The translations under genes and the position numbers were made by a program. The notes under the pieces were generated by a model. That model worked only from the letters and a program-made list of their open reading frames with translations, was not told the DNA's origin and did no database searches. Below, in pieces: positions 19,426 through 28,556 of a DNA stretch of 64,000 bases; positions within the stretch are counted from its first letter, which is position 1, and every line of letters begins with the position of its first letter. The DNA is from Microvirga sp. KLBC 81 (GTDB lineage: Bacteria; Pseudomonadota; Alphaproteobacteria; Rhizobiales; Beijerinckiaceae): contig NZ_QDAH01000028.1 in the NCBI RefSeq assembly GCF_003075415.1, forward strand, positions 1 to 64,000, read 5' to 3'.

Positions 19426-20304
19426 ATGACTGTTACTCTTTCAGACATCATCCTATCGAACGATCAAGTAGACGAGAACGCAGCGAATGACACCCAAATT
19501 GGGTTCTTCAGGCCCATCTATATTAATGATGGGGATGTTCTGCCAACAGTGACGCCTAACTTCTCACTTGTTGACGATGCCGGTGGGCGATTCCGGATAA
19601 GCAACTCCGGCACGCTGTCTGTCGCCAATGGTGCGCTTATCGATTATGAAACGACCGCGTCTCATACAATCAAAATCAGGATTGACGATATCATCACTGG
19701 CACTTCGGTTATCAAAGAGTTCATCATCAGCGTAACCGACCTTCCTGAGCCCCAAATCGGTACTGCCGGGAGCGAACGGCTTGTCGGCACGGCCGGCGCC
19801 GACATGATCAAGGGCTTCTCCGGCAACGACAAGCTCTACGGCATGGCCGGCGATGACGTGCTCGCCGGTGGCTACGGCAAGGACTTCCTCTACGGCGGAG
19901 CCGGCAAGGACACCTTCGTGTTCGACAACCCTGTCAAGAAGGGCCATTTCGACCACATTGCCGACTTCACCTCGGCCGATGACACGATCCAGATCAGCCT
20001 GTCGGCCCTCAAGGCCTACAAGGTGAAGGTCGCCAAGGAAGAGGTCTACGAGTCGCTCGAAGGCACCCGGGCCGGCAAGCAGAAGGGCTTCTTCAGCCTC
20101 GACAAGGTGTTCGACAAGGGCAAGCTGGGGAGCAAGTTCTTCGCCAAAGGCCATGCCAAGGACACCTATGACTTTGTCACCTACGACAGGAAGAACGGCA
20201 ATGTTTACCTGGATCTCGACGGGTCTGGCGGCAGCAAGGGCTTCGTTATCGCCAAGCTGAAGCCCGGCACCTACGTCCAGGCCGACGACTTCGTCTTCAT
20301 CTAA
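19426..20304 (+). CDS. RTX/cadherin-like calcium-binding secreted protein, copy 1
   Basis: This encodes 292 residues. Residues 1-112 form one cadherin-like module (VDENAANDTQIG, then SGTLSVANGALIDYETTASH and ISVTDL). Residues about 118-165 carry three to four glycine/aspartate nonapeptide repeats (GFSGNDKLYGMAGDDVL, GGYGKDFLYGGAGKD), which bind calcium. The C-terminus ends with acidic then hydrophobic residues (QADDFVFI), typical of type I secretion signals; no N-terminal signal peptide is present. Export by an ABC/MFP/TolC system is inferred, but none is in the window. The first 350 bases are AT-rich, unlike the GC-rich remainder, which is identical to copy 2. Substrate or adhesive role is unknown. 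Confidence 0.82.
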   Translation: MTVTLSDIILSNDQVDENAANDTQIGFFRPIYINDGDVLPTVTPNFSLVDDAGGRFRISNSGTLSVANGALIDYETTASHTIKIRIDDIITGTSVIKEFIISVTDLPEPQIGTAGSERLVGTAGADMIKGFSGNDKLYGMAGDDVLAGGYGKDFLYGGAGKDTFVFDNPVKKGHFDHIADFTSADDTIQISLSALKAYKVKVAKEEVYESLEGTRAGKQKGFFSLDKVFDKGKLGSKFFAKGHAKDTYDFVTYDRKNGNVYLDLDGSGGSKGFVIAKLKPGTYVQADDFVFI

Positions 20305-20409
20305 AAAGATCCTCTCTCCTCCCCCTTGACCCCGGCGACTTTCGCCGGGGTTTTTTCTTGCTGTGGAACGCTTTGAGCGATTCCAATATCAACTGCACCG
20401 AGCGCAGGG
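19778..20409 (+). repeat. 632-bp direct repeat, copy A
   Basis: This stretch appears identical to 21206-21837 (offset 1428). It covers the RTX and C-terminal secretion part of the first gene, its stop, the terminator and about 50 bases beyond it. Flanks differ sharply on both sides. No mismatch was seen by eye. Confidence 0.85.
20330..20356 (+). terminator. Rho-independent terminator of RTX gene 1
   Basis: The 9-bp stem CCCCGGCGA/TCGCCGGGG has a 3-base loop and is followed by six T. It is part of the duplicated segment and separates the two RTX genes. Confidence 0.9.
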
Positions 20410-20562
20410 CTTCCTAAGGAAGCGCCCCTCTTCAGCCGGATTCCATAGACCATCCAGTCTAATTGATCCCTCTCGGCTATCTTGTATCACTGAAGCCATA
20501 GCCCCATCGGATTACCTCTTTGGTAGAGACAACGATGGGCCTGAGAACCCGTAGAGGAAAAT

Positions 20563-21732
20563 ATGGCTGCAATCCTTCTCTCGAACCTGACCGTCCTTGA
20601 GACCGCTCCAGCTGGTACGGTCATCGGCACGCTGAGCGTCTCCGAAATCAGCGGAAACGAGACCTTCACCTTCTCGCTCGCCGATAGTTTGAGCGACCGC
20701 TTCGAGATCAAGCTCAACACGACGTCGGGCTTCTACGAACTGGTCGTTAAGACGGGCGGCAGCAGCCTGTTCGATTTCGAAACGCCTGAGTTGAGCGAAT
20801 TCGCGATTTCCGTGACTGCTACGGGCGACAAGGGCACCGTCATCAGCGATACTCCCTTCACGATCGCAGTGACCGACAACACGGCCCCAACCGACATCAC
20901 CCTGTCGAATGCTTCCATCACCGAGCATGCAGCTAATGGCACGGAAGTCGGCGCTCTCTCTGTGATCGATCCTGATCTGGACGAGACCTTCACCTTCACC
21001 CTGAAGGCCGACGAATCCGGGGCCTTTGCCATCGTTGACGGCAAGCTCGTTGTGGCTGACGGGTCGAAGCTTGACTATCTGACCGACAGCCTGCACCAGA
21101 TCACCATTGAGGTGACGGACGCGGACAATAACGTGTTCGAAAAGACCCTCGATATCTCCGTGACCGATGCCTTCGATTTCTTAAACGGCACGGCAAAGAA
21201 CGACAGGCTTGTCGGCACGGCCGGCGCCGACATGATCAAGGGCTTCTCCGGCAACGACAAGCTCTACGGCATGGCCGGCGATGACGTGCTCGCCGGTGGC
21301 TACGGCAAGGACTTCCTCTACGGCGGAGCCGGCAAGGACACCTTCGTGTTCGACAACCCTGTCAAGAAGGGCCATTTCGACCACATTGCCGACTTCACCT
21401 CGGCCGATGACACGATCCAGATCAGCCTGTCGGCCCTCAAGGCCTACAAGGTGAAGGTCGCCAAGGAAGAGGTCTACGAGTCGCTCGAAGGCACCCGGGC
21501 CGGCAAGCAGAAGGGCTTCTTCAGCCTCGACAAGGTGTTCGACAAGGGCAAGCTGGGGAGCAAGTTCTTCGCCAAAGGCCATGCCAAGGACACCTATGAC
21601 TTTGTCACCTACGACAGGAAGAACGGCAATGTTTACCTGGATCTCGACGGGTCTGGCGGCAGCAAGGGCTTCGTTATCGCCAAGCTGAAGCCCGGCACCT
21701 ACGTCCAGGCCGACGACTTCGTCTTCATCTAA
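20563..21732 (+). CDS. RTX/cadherin-like calcium-binding secreted protein, copy 2
   Basis: This encodes 389 residues. It has two cadherin-like modules (about 1-105 and 106-205, the second with ITEHAANGTEVGALS and LVVADGSKLDYLTDS) followed by the same 175-residue C-terminal block as copy 1, with the glycine/aspartate repeats and the QADDFVFI end. No N-terminal signal peptide is seen, so type I secretion is expected. The N-terminal part is unrelated at DNA level to copy 1 and less AT-rich. AGAGG precedes the ATG. A separate terminator precedes the gene, so it probably has its own promoter; TTGATC and TATCAC 16 bases apart near 20462-20489 are a weak candidate. Confidence 0.82.
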   Translation: MAAILLSNLTVLETAPAGTVIGTLSVSEISGNETFTFSLADSLSDRFEIKLNTTSGFYELVVKTGGSSLFDFETPELSEFAISVTATGDKGTVISDTPFTIAVTDNTAPTDITLSNASITEHAANGTEVGALSVIDPDLDETFTFTLKADESGAFAIVDGKLVVADGSKLDYLTDSLHQITIEVTDADNNVFEKTLDISVTDAFDFLNGTAKNDRLVGTAGADMIKGFSGNDKLYGMAGDDVLAGGYGKDFLYGGAGKDTFVFDNPVKKGHFDHIADFTSADDTIQISLSALKAYKVKVAKEEVYESLEGTRAGKQKGFFSLDKVFDKGKLGSKFFAKGHAKDTYDFVTYDRKNGNVYLDLDGSGGSKGFVIAKLKPGTYVQADDFVFI

Positions 21733-21837
21733 AAAGATCCTCTCTCCTCCCCCTTGACCCCGGCGACTTTCGCCGGGGTTTTTTCTTGCTGTGGAACGCT
21801 TTGAGCGATTCCAATATCAACTGCACCGAGCGCAGGG
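21206..21837 (+). repeat. 632-bp direct repeat, copy B
   Basis: This is the partner of 19778-20409. Sequence identity reaches from GGCTTGTCGG in the coding region through the stop and terminator to GCGCAGGG, after which the two copies diverge. Confidence 0.85.
21758..21784 (+). terminator. Rho-independent terminator of RTX gene 2
   Basis: This is the same 9-bp stem, 3-base loop and six T as at 20330-20356. It insulates cvpA from the RTX genes. Confidence 0.9.
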
Positions 21838-21923
21838 GTGACGAAAGCGTCTCTTAAGGCTATACAGCCTGGCCTCGATCCGCGAATGCGGCCCTTGTCC
21901 CTGTTTCTGCGTAGGCTCGGCTC

Positions 21924-22544
21924 ATGCCCTTTTCTGTCCTGGACCTCGTTGTTATCGGAATCGTCCTGATCTCGGCCCTCCTGGCAGCCGTGCGCGGCTT
22001 CACGCGCGAGGTTCTGGCCATCGTGGCCTGGGTCGTCGCCGCTGCTGCGGCCTGGTATCTGCACCCGGCCGCCCTGCCTATTGCGCAGCAATATATCAGC
22101 AGCGGCACGGTGGCGCTCGTCGCCGCCATCGGCGGCATTTTCGTCATCACCCTGATCATCGTCTCGATCATCACGGTCCAGATCTCTGACCTGATCCTCG
22201 ATTCCCGTATCGGCGCCCTCGACCGGACGCTCGGCCTGTTCTTCGGTGCGGCCCGCGGCTTCCTGATCTGCGTGATCGGCTGGGCCTTCTTGAGCTGGCT
22301 GCTCCAGGGCAAGGAGCCCGAATGGGCGACCGCTTCCCGCACCCGCCCAGCCATGGAGGACACCCGCGACAGCATCATCGCCATGCTGCCGGAGAATGCC
22401 GAGGCGCTCATTCAGAAGCTCAAGAAGCCCACGCCGGAGGGTGAGCCCGCCGAGCCGGCCGAGCCCGATCCGCAGCGCGGCGGTATCACGCCGGCCCCGA
22501 CCTCTCCCGCTCCGGCCCCGCAGCCCCCGCAGCGCCGCGGCTGA
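21924..22544 (+). CDS. cvpA: CvpA family membrane protein
   Basis: This encodes 206 residues. Four hydrophobic helices (LDLVVIGIVLISALLAAV, VLAIVAWVVAAAAAWYL, VALVAAIGGIFVITLIIV and GFLICVIGWAFLSWLL) match the CvpA fold, with the conserved RGFTREVLAI after the first helix. The C-terminal 50 residues are Pro/Glu-rich and probably cytoplasmic. CvpA was first linked to colicin V production and is now associated with envelope homeostasis; the precise activity is unknown. It lies directly before purF, the usual arrangement. Confidence 0.88.
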   Translation: MPFSVLDLVVIGIVLISALLAAVRGFTREVLAIVAWVVAAAAAWYLHPAALPIAQQYISSGTVALVAAIGGIFVITLIIVSIITVQISDLILDSRIGALDRTLGLFFGAARGFLICVIGWAFLSWLLQGKEPEWATASRTRPAMEDTRDSIIAMLPENAEALIQKLKKPTPEGEPAEPAEPDPQRGGITPAPTSPAPAPQPPQRRG

Positions 22545-22654
22545 TCCTCCCTCCTGTTCACACTTCGAAGAGCGACAGGAAAACCCATTGGCGTTTGGCC
22601 TTAGGGCGATTACATAGGACCCGCGCCGGTGGGGGCGCGGATCCCAAGGAAATC

Positions 22655-24145
22655 ATGATGTCTTCCAGGTCTGAGACGTGGCAGGTCACCCCCAAGAAGG
22701 TGGACCTCGACCTCGACGGCGATACTCTGCGTGAAGAATGCGGTGTCTTCGGCATCTACGGTCATCCGGATGCAGCTGCCATCACCGCCCTGGGGCTCCA
22801 CGCCCTGCAGCACCGCGGCCAGGAGGCCGCGGGCATCGTCTCCTTCAATGGCGACGTGTTCCATTCCGAGCGCAAACTGGGCCTCGTGGGCGACAGCTTT
22901 TCCGACCGCGCGACCATTGAGCGTCTCGAAGGCCTCTCCGCCATCGGCCACGTGCGCTACTCGACCACCGGCGAGACCGTGCTGCGCAACGTGCAGCCCC
23001 TGTTTGCCGAACTCGACGGCGGCGGCTTCGCGGTGGCCCATAACGGCAACCTGACCAACGGCCTCACCCTTCGCCGCAGCCTCATTCGTGACGGCGCGAT
23101 CTGCCAGTCCACCACGGATACGGAAGTGATCGTCCACCTCGTGGCCCGCAGCCGCAAGGATAAGGTGGTGGATCGCTTCGTGGAAGCAATCCAGAAAATC
23201 GAAGGCGCCTACGCACTCGTGGCCCTCACCAACAAAAAGCTGATCGGCGCCCGCGACCCGCTGGGCATCCGGCCGCTGGTGCTGGGCGAGCTCGACGGCC
23301 GCTACATTCTCGCCTCCGAGACCTGCGCGCTGGATATCATCGGCGCCCGTTTCGTCCGTGATATCGGGAACGGCGAATGTGTGGTGATCTCGGACGAGGG
23401 CATCGAATCCTTCCGGTTCGCGCCGGAGCAGGCTCCCCGCCCCGATATCTTCGAGTACATCTACTTCGCCCGTCCCGATTCCGTCGTGAACGGTCGCAGC
23501 GTCTACGAGGTCCGCAAAGGTATGGGGCGCGAGCTCGCCCTGGAGTCGCCCGCCGATGCGGACGTGGTCATTCCCGTGCCGGATTCCGGCGTCCCGGCTG
23601 CGCTCGGCTTCGCGCAGACCTGCGGGCTTCCTTATGAGCTCGGCATCATCCGTAACCATTATGTCGGCCGTACCTTCATCCAGCCGACGCAGTCCGTGCG
23701 CGAGCTCGGCGTGCGCATGAAGCACTCCGCCAACCGTTCTGCGATTGCCGGCAAGCGCATCGTGCTCGTGGACGACAGCCTCGTGCGTGGCACCACCTCG
23801 GTGAAGATCGTGCGCATGATGCGCGAGGCCGGGGCGAAGGAGGTGCATTTCCGCATCTCCAGCCCGCCGATCACCCATCCCGACTTCTATGGCATCGACA
23901 CGCCGGAGAAGGAGAAGCTGCTCGCCGCGACCCACGACTTGGAGCAGATGCGCCAGTACATCGGCGCGGATTCGCTGGCCTTTCTCTCCATCGAAGGCGT
24001 CTACCGCGCTATGGGCGAGGAGGGCCGCAACCCGGCTCAGCCGCAATTCACCGACCATTGCTTCACGGGCGACTACCCGACGCCGCTGACGGATCTCTCC
24101 GTCGCCACGCCGCGTCGCCTCGCCCTCCTGGCCGAAGCCGACTAA
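22655..24145 (+). CDS. purF: Amidophosphoribosyltransferase
   Basis: This 496-residue enzyme makes 5-phosphoribosylamine from PRPP and glutamine, the first committed step of purine synthesis. The Ntn glutaminase domain begins at the catalytic Cys29 in REECGVFGIYGHPDA; the 28 residues before it would be removed as a propeptide. The PRTase domain carries IVLVDDSLVRGTTSVKI (about 366-382), the PRPP-binding loop. The ATG at 22655 follows AAGGA; a second ATG is adjacent and would shorten the protein by one residue. It is followed after nine bases by an SDR gene, a common pairing in alphaproteobacteria. Confidence 0.96.
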   Translation: MMSSRSETWQVTPKKVDLDLDGDTLREECGVFGIYGHPDAAAITALGLHALQHRGQEAAGIVSFNGDVFHSERKLGLVGDSFSDRATIERLEGLSAIGHVRYSTTGETVLRNVQPLFAELDGGGFAVAHNGNLTNGLTLRRSLIRDGAICQSTTDTEVIVHLVARSRKDKVVDRFVEAIQKIEGAYALVALTNKKLIGARDPLGIRPLVLGELDGRYILASETCALDIIGARFVRDIGNGECVVISDEGIESFRFAPEQAPRPDIFEYIYFARPDSVVNGRSVYEVRKGMGRELALESPADADVVIPVPDSGVPAALGFAQTCGLPYELGIIRNHYVGRTFIQPTQSVRELGVRMKHSANRSAIAGKRIVLVDDSLVRGTTSVKIVRMMREAGAKEVHFRISSPPITHPDFYGIDTPEKEKLLAATHDLEQMRQYIGADSLAFLSIEGVYRAMGEEGRNPAQPQFTDHCFTGDYPTPLTDLSVATPRRLALLAEAD

Positions 24146-24154
24146 GGACGTCTC

Positions 24155-24898
24155 ATGGACAAGCCCCTTCTCAACCGCGTCGCGGTCGTCACCGGCGCAT
24201 CGCGCGGCATCGGCCGCGCGGCGGCTTTGGCCCTCGCGGAAGCTGGCGCTCACATCATCGCGCTCGCCCGTACGCAAGGTGCGCTCGAGAGCCTCGATGA
24301 CGAGATCCGCGCCAGGGGTTCGTCCGCGACCCTCGTGCCGGTGAACCTGAAGGACCTCGACGCGATCGACCGTCTGGGTGCCGCGATCTACGAGCGCTGG
24401 GGCAAGCTCGATATTCTCCTCGGCAATGCAGGCCAGCTCGGCGAGCTTGCGCCGATCACCCATATCGATCAGCCCGTGTGGGACGAGGTGATGACCGTCA
24501 ACGTGACGGCGAATTACCGCCTGCTTCGCTCTTTTGACCCGCTGCTGCGCGCCTCCGATGCCGGCCGCGCGATCTTCGTGACCTCGGGTGCGGCTCATAA
24601 GCACAAAGCCTATTGGGGCGTCTACTCGATCTCGAAGGCAGCTCTGGAAGCGCTTGTTCGCACCTATGCGGCGGAGACAGTGACGACGCCGGTCAAGGCC
24701 ATGCTCCTCAACCCCGGTCCGCTGCGCACCTCCATGCGTCGCGCCGCCATGCCCGGCGAGGATCCGCTGACGCTGAAGACGCCTGAGGATCTCGCTCCAC
24801 ATATCGTCAAGCTCGCCCTGCCCTCATGGAGCGAGACGGGTAAGATCTACGACTTCACGCAGGACGGCAAAGTCGTCGAGCCGCAGCCGCCGGCTTGA
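24155..24898 (+). CDS. Short-chain dehydrogenase/reductase
   Basis: This 247-residue classical SDR has the NAD(P)-binding VTGASRGIGRAAALALAEAG (12-31), NAG in LLGNAGQLG (about 93) and the catalytic YSISK (about 157-161). A serine in VTSGAAHK completes the triad. Related genes downstream of purF are common, but their substrate is not established. AAGGA precedes the ATG, nine bases after purF, so the two are probably co-transcribed. The oxidised substrate cannot be deduced. Confidence 0.85.
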   Translation: MDKPLLNRVAVVTGASRGIGRAAALALAEAGAHIIALARTQGALESLDDEIRARGSSATLVPVNLKDLDAIDRLGAAIYERWGKLDILLGNAGQLGELAPITHIDQPVWDEVMTVNVTANYRLLRSFDPLLRASDAGRAIFVTSGAAHKHKAYWGVYSISKAALEALVRTYAAETVTTPVKAMLLNPGPLRTSMRRAAMPGEDPLTLKTPEDLAPHIVKLALPSWSETGKIYDFTQDGKVVEPQPPA

Positions 24899-24933
24899 GG
24901 AGAACTGCCACCGGCGAGGACACTTCATAAGGA

Positions 24934-25563
24934 TTACGCGAGTTCCGCAGACGTTACGACGTGTATGCCAGGACGTGGTACGACTGCGGCTTGCACCAAA
25001 GCCTCGGCGATCTTCGTGGCCGGATTGATGCGCAGGCTACGCGGCAGAACCGGTTTCAGAATCCCAAGAGCAACCGAAGCCAGCCTTTCACCGAGGCGAA
25101 ATTCGTCTCGTTTCCCGCCGATCAGCCCCGGACGCACGTAGGTCAGGGACTGGAAACCGAGACTGGCGAGGTCCCGCTCCAGTTCGCCCTTCACGCGATT
25201 GTAGAAAAAGCGCGAAGAGGCATCCGCCCCCATCGCCGAGTTAAGAACGAAAGTCGGCGTGCCGTGTTGCCTGGCCAGACGGGCGACGGCGAGTGGATAA
25301 TCATGATCGACACGCCGGAAAGCCTCTTGGGATCCAGCCGTCTTTATGGTCGTCCCGAGAGTGCAGATCACCGCATCAACTCGCCACCATTCTGCACCTT
25401 CAGGCAAATGCTCGAAATCGACCTTCGGTGCAATCAGTTTCGGATGCTCCCGCAGACGGCGCCGCACAGGAGCAACAACACCGTAAATGCGCGCATCGGC
25501 GAGCGCCAGATCAAGAACGTTGCGACCCACAAGGCCCGTAGCCCCCACAAGAAGCAGCTTCAT
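24934..25563 (-). CDS. NAD(P)-binding oxidoreductase, HTATIP2/TIP30-like
   Basis: This 209-residue atypical SDR has a Rossmann motif LLLVGATGLVGRNVLDLA (3-20), VICTLGTTIKTAGSQEAFRR (about 67-86), which is typical of the TIP30-like group, and FYNRVKGELERDL in place of a classical YxxxK. The substrate is unknown. The ATG at 25561-25563 is chosen because the Rossmann strand begins at once; a longer frame upstream looks non-coding. It converges with the purF-linked SDR gene across a 35-base gap. Confidence 0.8.
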   Translation of the reverse strand: MKLLLVGATGLVGRNVLDLALADARIYGVVAPVRRRLREHPKLIAPKVDFEHLPEGAEWWRVDAVICTLGTTIKTAGSQEAFRRVDHDYPLAVARLARQHGTPTFVLNSAMGADASSRFFYNRVKGELERDLASLGFQSLTYVRPGLIGGKRDEFRLGERLASVALGILKPVLPRSLRINPATKIAEALVQAAVVPRPGIHVVTSAELA

Positions 25564-25688
25564 TTGACACCACTCTCGGCTTCCGATCGCATCCGCATCA
25601 TCTCCCGGGGCAGAGAGAATCCTACATGGACATGCAAGGCCGGCCACCACTCGGAGGGGTGAGCACCTCCGAGCGGTGCCATGCGGGC

Positions 25689-27032
25689 CTATTTCCGCTC
25701 TTTATCGTACGGGTTCTGCCCCATGCGCAACGACACGCGGATCGGAACACCGGGCAGGTCGAAAGCCTCGCGGATGTTATTGACGAGATAGCGGGTGTAG
25801 CTCTTCGGCAGGGCATCGAGCTGGTTGCCGAAGATGGCGAAATGCGGCGGGCGCGATTTCACCTGGGTCATGTAGCGGATCTTGATGCGGCGGCCCGAGA
25901 CGGCGGGCGGCGGGTTCGCGTCAATCGCTTCCTGAAGCCACTGATTGAGCTTCGCGGTCGAGATACGCCGGTTCCAGGTTTCATAGACTTGGAACACCGC
26001 CTTCATGAGCGGATCGATACCGCTGCCGGCAAGGCCTGAGAGCGGCACCACGGGCGCGCCCTTGACCTGCGGCAACAGGCGGGCCGCCTTTTCCTTGAGT
26101 TCCGTCAGCAGGCCCTGTTGGTCTGCGACGAGGTCCCACTTGTTGAGGCCGATCACGAGGGCGCGCCCCTCCTGCTCCACCAGATCGACGATGGAGAGAT
26201 CCTGCTTCTCGAACGGGATCGTGGCATCGAGCAGCACCACCACCACTTCGGCGAAACGCACCGCGCGAAGCGCATCGGCGACGGAGAGCTTTTCGAGCTT
26301 GTCCTCGACGCGGGCGCGCTTGCGCAGGCCTGCCGTGTCGAAGAGTTTTACGAGACGTCCGCGCCATTCCCAATCGAGCGAGATGGAATCGCGGGTGATG
26401 CCGGCTTCAGGCCCCGTGAGCAGGCGATCTTCACCGACCATGCGGTTGATCAGCGTCGACTTGCCTGCATTCGGGCGGCCGACGATAGCGACCTGCAGCG
26501 GCTTATTGAGGTCCTCTTCTTCCTCCTCCTCATCCGGCTCGGGGAAGAGCGGCATCAGGGCCTCGAAGAGATCGGCCATGCCCTCGCCGTGCTCGGCGGA
26601 AAGCGGAATCGGCTCGCCGAGGCCAAGCGAGAAGGCGTCGTAGGCACCGGCCATCCCTGAGCCGCCCTCGGCCTTGTTGGCGATGAGGATCACGGGCTTG
26701 CCGGAGCGGCGGACCATCTCGGCAAAGGGGCGGTCGGCGGGCAGCACGCCCACGCGGGCATCGACCACGAAGAGGATGATATCCGCATCCTCGATGGCCG
26801 CCTCCGTCTGCGCGCGCATCCGGCCGAGCAGCGACTCTTCCGTCGCCTCCTCCAGACCTGCGGTGTCGATGATACGAAATTCCAGATCGCCGAGGCGCGC
26901 CTCGCCTTCGCGCCGGTCGCGGGTCACGCCCGGACGGTCGTCCACGAGGGCGAGCTTCTTGCCCACGAGACGGTTGAAGAGAGTCGACTTGCCGACATTC
27001 GGCCGCCCGACAATGGCGACGGTAGGCGTCAT
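25689..27032 (-). CDS. der: Ribosome-associated GTPase Der (EngA)
   Basis: This 447-residue protein has two tandem GTPase domains required for 50S subunit assembly. Domain 1 shows [14 protein letters not shown] (8-21), DTAG and ANKAEG. Domain 2 shows [19 protein letters not shown] (about 183), [19 protein letters not shown] and LNKWDLV. An acidic linker ([13 protein letters not shown]) joins them. The C-terminal KH-like domain begins near 355 and ends [10 protein letters not shown]. The gene is 17 bases downstream of the YfgM-like gene on the same strand, an order shared by many proteobacteria. Confidence 0.96.
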   Translation of the reverse strand: MTPTVAIVGRPNVGKSTLFNRLVGKKLALVDDRPGVTRDRREGEARLGDLEFRIIDTAGLEEATEESLLGRMRAQTEAAIEDADIILFVVDARVGVLPADRPFAEMVRRSGKPVILIANKAEGGSGMAGAYDAFSLGLGEPIPLSAEHGEGMADLFEALMPLFPEPDEEEEEEDLNKPLQVAIVGRPNAGKSTLINRMVGEDRLLTGPEAGITRDSISLDWEWRGRLVKLFDTAGLRKRARVEDKLEKLSVADALRAVRFAEVVVVLLDATIPFEKQDLSIVDLVEQEGRALVIGLNKWDLVADQQGLLTELKEKAARLLPQVKGAPVVPLSGLAGSGIDPLMKAVFQVYETWNRRISTAKLNQWLQEAIDANPPPAVSGRRIKIRYMTQVKSRPPHFAIFGNQLDALPKSYTRYLVNNIREAFDLPGVPIRVSLRMGQNPYDKERK

Positions 27033-27049
27033 GTCCCTGGTGCTCCGCC

Positions 27050-27727
27050 TTACTGAGTGACTTGAACGGGACCACCCGCCACGAGAGCGGTGTAGATGGC
27101 AAGCCGCTGCCTCAGGGCGGGAGGCGTTTCACGGTCAGCCGCGATCTGGTCGAACCAGCGCCCGGCATAATCCATGTCGCCTGCCTTAAGGCCGGAAAGA
27201 CCCAAGAGTTCCCGAGCCGAATGACGCCAGGCATTTGCGGGCGCGGCCATGGGCTCGAGGGTCTGGCGGATCCTGGCAGGCTCGGCAGTGTCGAGGCGCA
27301 GCCATGCGGCGCGCAGACGGGCCAGGTCTCGCCAGAGCGGCGCAATGCCGGAATCGTTCGCCAGCGCATCATAGGCCGCAGCACCCTGTTCTGCGTTTTG
27401 CTGGCCACGCTCGGCAGCGACACGGAAGCGGGCGAGCAGGCTGTAGCCGGTATCGCCTTCCTTCGCGAGAGCCTCGAGGGCCGCGTCGGCCTCCTGGGTC
27501 TTGTCCTCGTCGGAGAGCTTCAGGGCCGTCTCATAGCGTGCCGCGGCGGCCTGTGCTCGGGTCTCCTGCACGTGCTCCCAGTAACGCCAGCCGCCGACAC
27601 CAAGCACGACGAGGGCGACGACGGCCATGATGAGTCCATTATACCGGGCCCAAATCTTCGCCAGCTGGTCGCGGCGGTATTCCTCATCGACTTCGCGAAT
27701 GAACTCATCGTTCTGGTTCGTGGCCAT
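27050..27727 (-). CDS. YfgM-like tetratricopeptide membrane protein
   Basis: This encodes 225 residues: a cytoplasmic N-terminus rich in charged residues ([19 protein letters not shown]), one membrane helix ([19 protein letters not shown], about 31-49) and a periplasmic helical domain with Ala-rich repeats resembling tetratricopeptide units. It fits the TPR_21/YfgM family, whose E. coli member interacts with the SecYEG-PpiD site and whose gene also lies next to der. It starts at the ATG at 27725-27727, with a GCGGCCC hairpin (27738-27753) in the leader near AAGGAGG, which may affect translation. Confidence 0.82.
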   Translation of the reverse strand: MATNQNDEFIREVDEEYRRDQLAKIWARYNGLIMAVVALVVLGVGGWRYWEHVQETRAQAAAARYETALKLSDEDKTQEADAALEALAKEGDTGYSLLARFRVAAERGQQNAEQGAAAYDALANDSGIAPLWRDLARLRAAWLRLDTAEPARIRQTLEPMAAPANAWRHSARELLGLSGLKAGDMDYAGRWFDQIAADRETPPALRQRLAIYTALVAGGPVQVTQ

Positions 27728-27808
27728 CGTCCCTCATGCGGCCCTTGGGCCGCCTCCTTCAATAGAAGTGGGTCGCCTAGCATACACCCCCGCCCAAGGC
27801 GAGAGGTT

Positions 27809-28399
27809 TCACGCTCTTGTGGGCAGGACGGATACGCCAATCAGCAGCGGATGCAGCCAGAAAACGAAGGCCAGATAGACGGCCGTGCCGATCACCACGG
27901 CCAGAATGTCGTTGCGCCAGCCTGCGGGCTCAGCCGTCCCGCCGTGCTGGGCCGCCACATCCCGACGCTTGGCGCTGATGCGGGCCAAGACCGCCCAGGC
28001 CAGGAAGGAACCGAAGAGCAGGATGGAGCCGAGGTCCCCATTGGCGATCAGATGCGCGAAGGCCCAGATCTTCACGCCCGCCAGCATGGGATGCTTCAGG
28101 CGATACTTGATGTGCCCTGGGAGATAGGCCGCCACGATGCAGATGAAGGCGATGAGCACGAGAAGAAGCGAGAGATGCCTTGTCCAGACCGGCGGATCCC
28201 AGACCGGTATGTAGCCATTGGCCCGGTACTGTCCGTAGCCGATGGAGATCAGCCCGATTCCGGCGAGAGACAGAAGCGAATAAAGCCCCTTGTAAGGCCC
28301 TTCGCCGATGCGGCCGACAAGGGCCGAACGGCTCTTGCGCACCATGCTGAAGGAATGGGTGCCCAGAAACACGATGAGGCCCAGAATAAGCAGCGTCAC
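27809..28399 (-). CDS. NnrU family membrane protein
   Basis: This 196-residue protein has about six hydrophobic helices, starting with TLLILGLIVFLGTHSFSMV and including LLLVLIAFICIVAAYLPGHIK followed by HPMLAGVKIWAFAHLIANGD, typical of the NnrU family. NnrU members were named from nitrite/NO reduction loci, and relatives (isoprenoid-modifying Z-ISO-like proteins) bind haem; no denitrification genes are in the window. The GTG at 28397-28399 has AGGAG seven bases upstream and gives the family length, so it is preferred to an upstream ATG that would run through a palindromic repeat. Confidence 0.82.
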   Translation of the reverse strand: MTLLILGLIVFLGTHSFSMVRKSRSALVGRIGEGPYKGLYSLLSLAGIGLISIGYGQYRANGYIPVWDPPVWTRHLSLLLVLIAFICIVAAYLPGHIKYRLKHPMLAGVKIWAFAHLIANGDLGSILLFGSFLAWAVLARISAKRRDVAAQHGGTAEPAGWRNDILAVVIGTAVYLAFVFWLHPLLIGVSVLPTRA

Positions 28400-28414
28400 G
28401 TTCAATCTCCTAAA

Positions 28415-28460
28415 GCACCGGATCCAAAAGCGGATTCCGCTTTTGGGATCGATCCGATGC
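28415..28460. repeat. Palindromic element upstream of the NnrU-like gene
   Basis: The outer arms CGGATC/GATCCG and the inner arms CCAAAAGCGGA/TCCGCTTTTGG form a nearly perfect 46-base hairpin. It abuts the larger palindrome at 28460-28556. A dispersed intergenic repeat is the simplest reading. Confidence 0.65.
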
Positions 28461-28556
28461 CTATTCCCTAGAGTTGCGCATCGTTCGATGCGGAAAACCG
28501 GATCCACTTTTCGCTGACGCGGCCCTTCGGGCCCGCACGATGCGCCTAGGAATAGG
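28460..28556. repeat. 97-bp composite palindrome, REP-like
   Basis: Nested arms are visible: CCTATTCCCTAG with CTAGGAATAGG at the ends, GCGCATCGT with ACGATGCGC inside, and GGCCC TTCG GGCCC at the tip. The text GATGCGGAAAACCGG resembles short palindromic repeats known from Methylobacteriaceae and related genera. Confidence 0.7.

Noticed and set aside
19778..21837. Insertion sequence explaining the RTX duplication
   Set aside because: No transposase gene, terminal inverted repeats or target duplication was found at the ends of the 632-bp copies.
22610..24802. Minus-strand open frame of 730 codons
   Set aside because: It runs antisense across purF and part of the SDR gene; both plus-strand genes have diagnostic motifs, so this is an antisense shadow.
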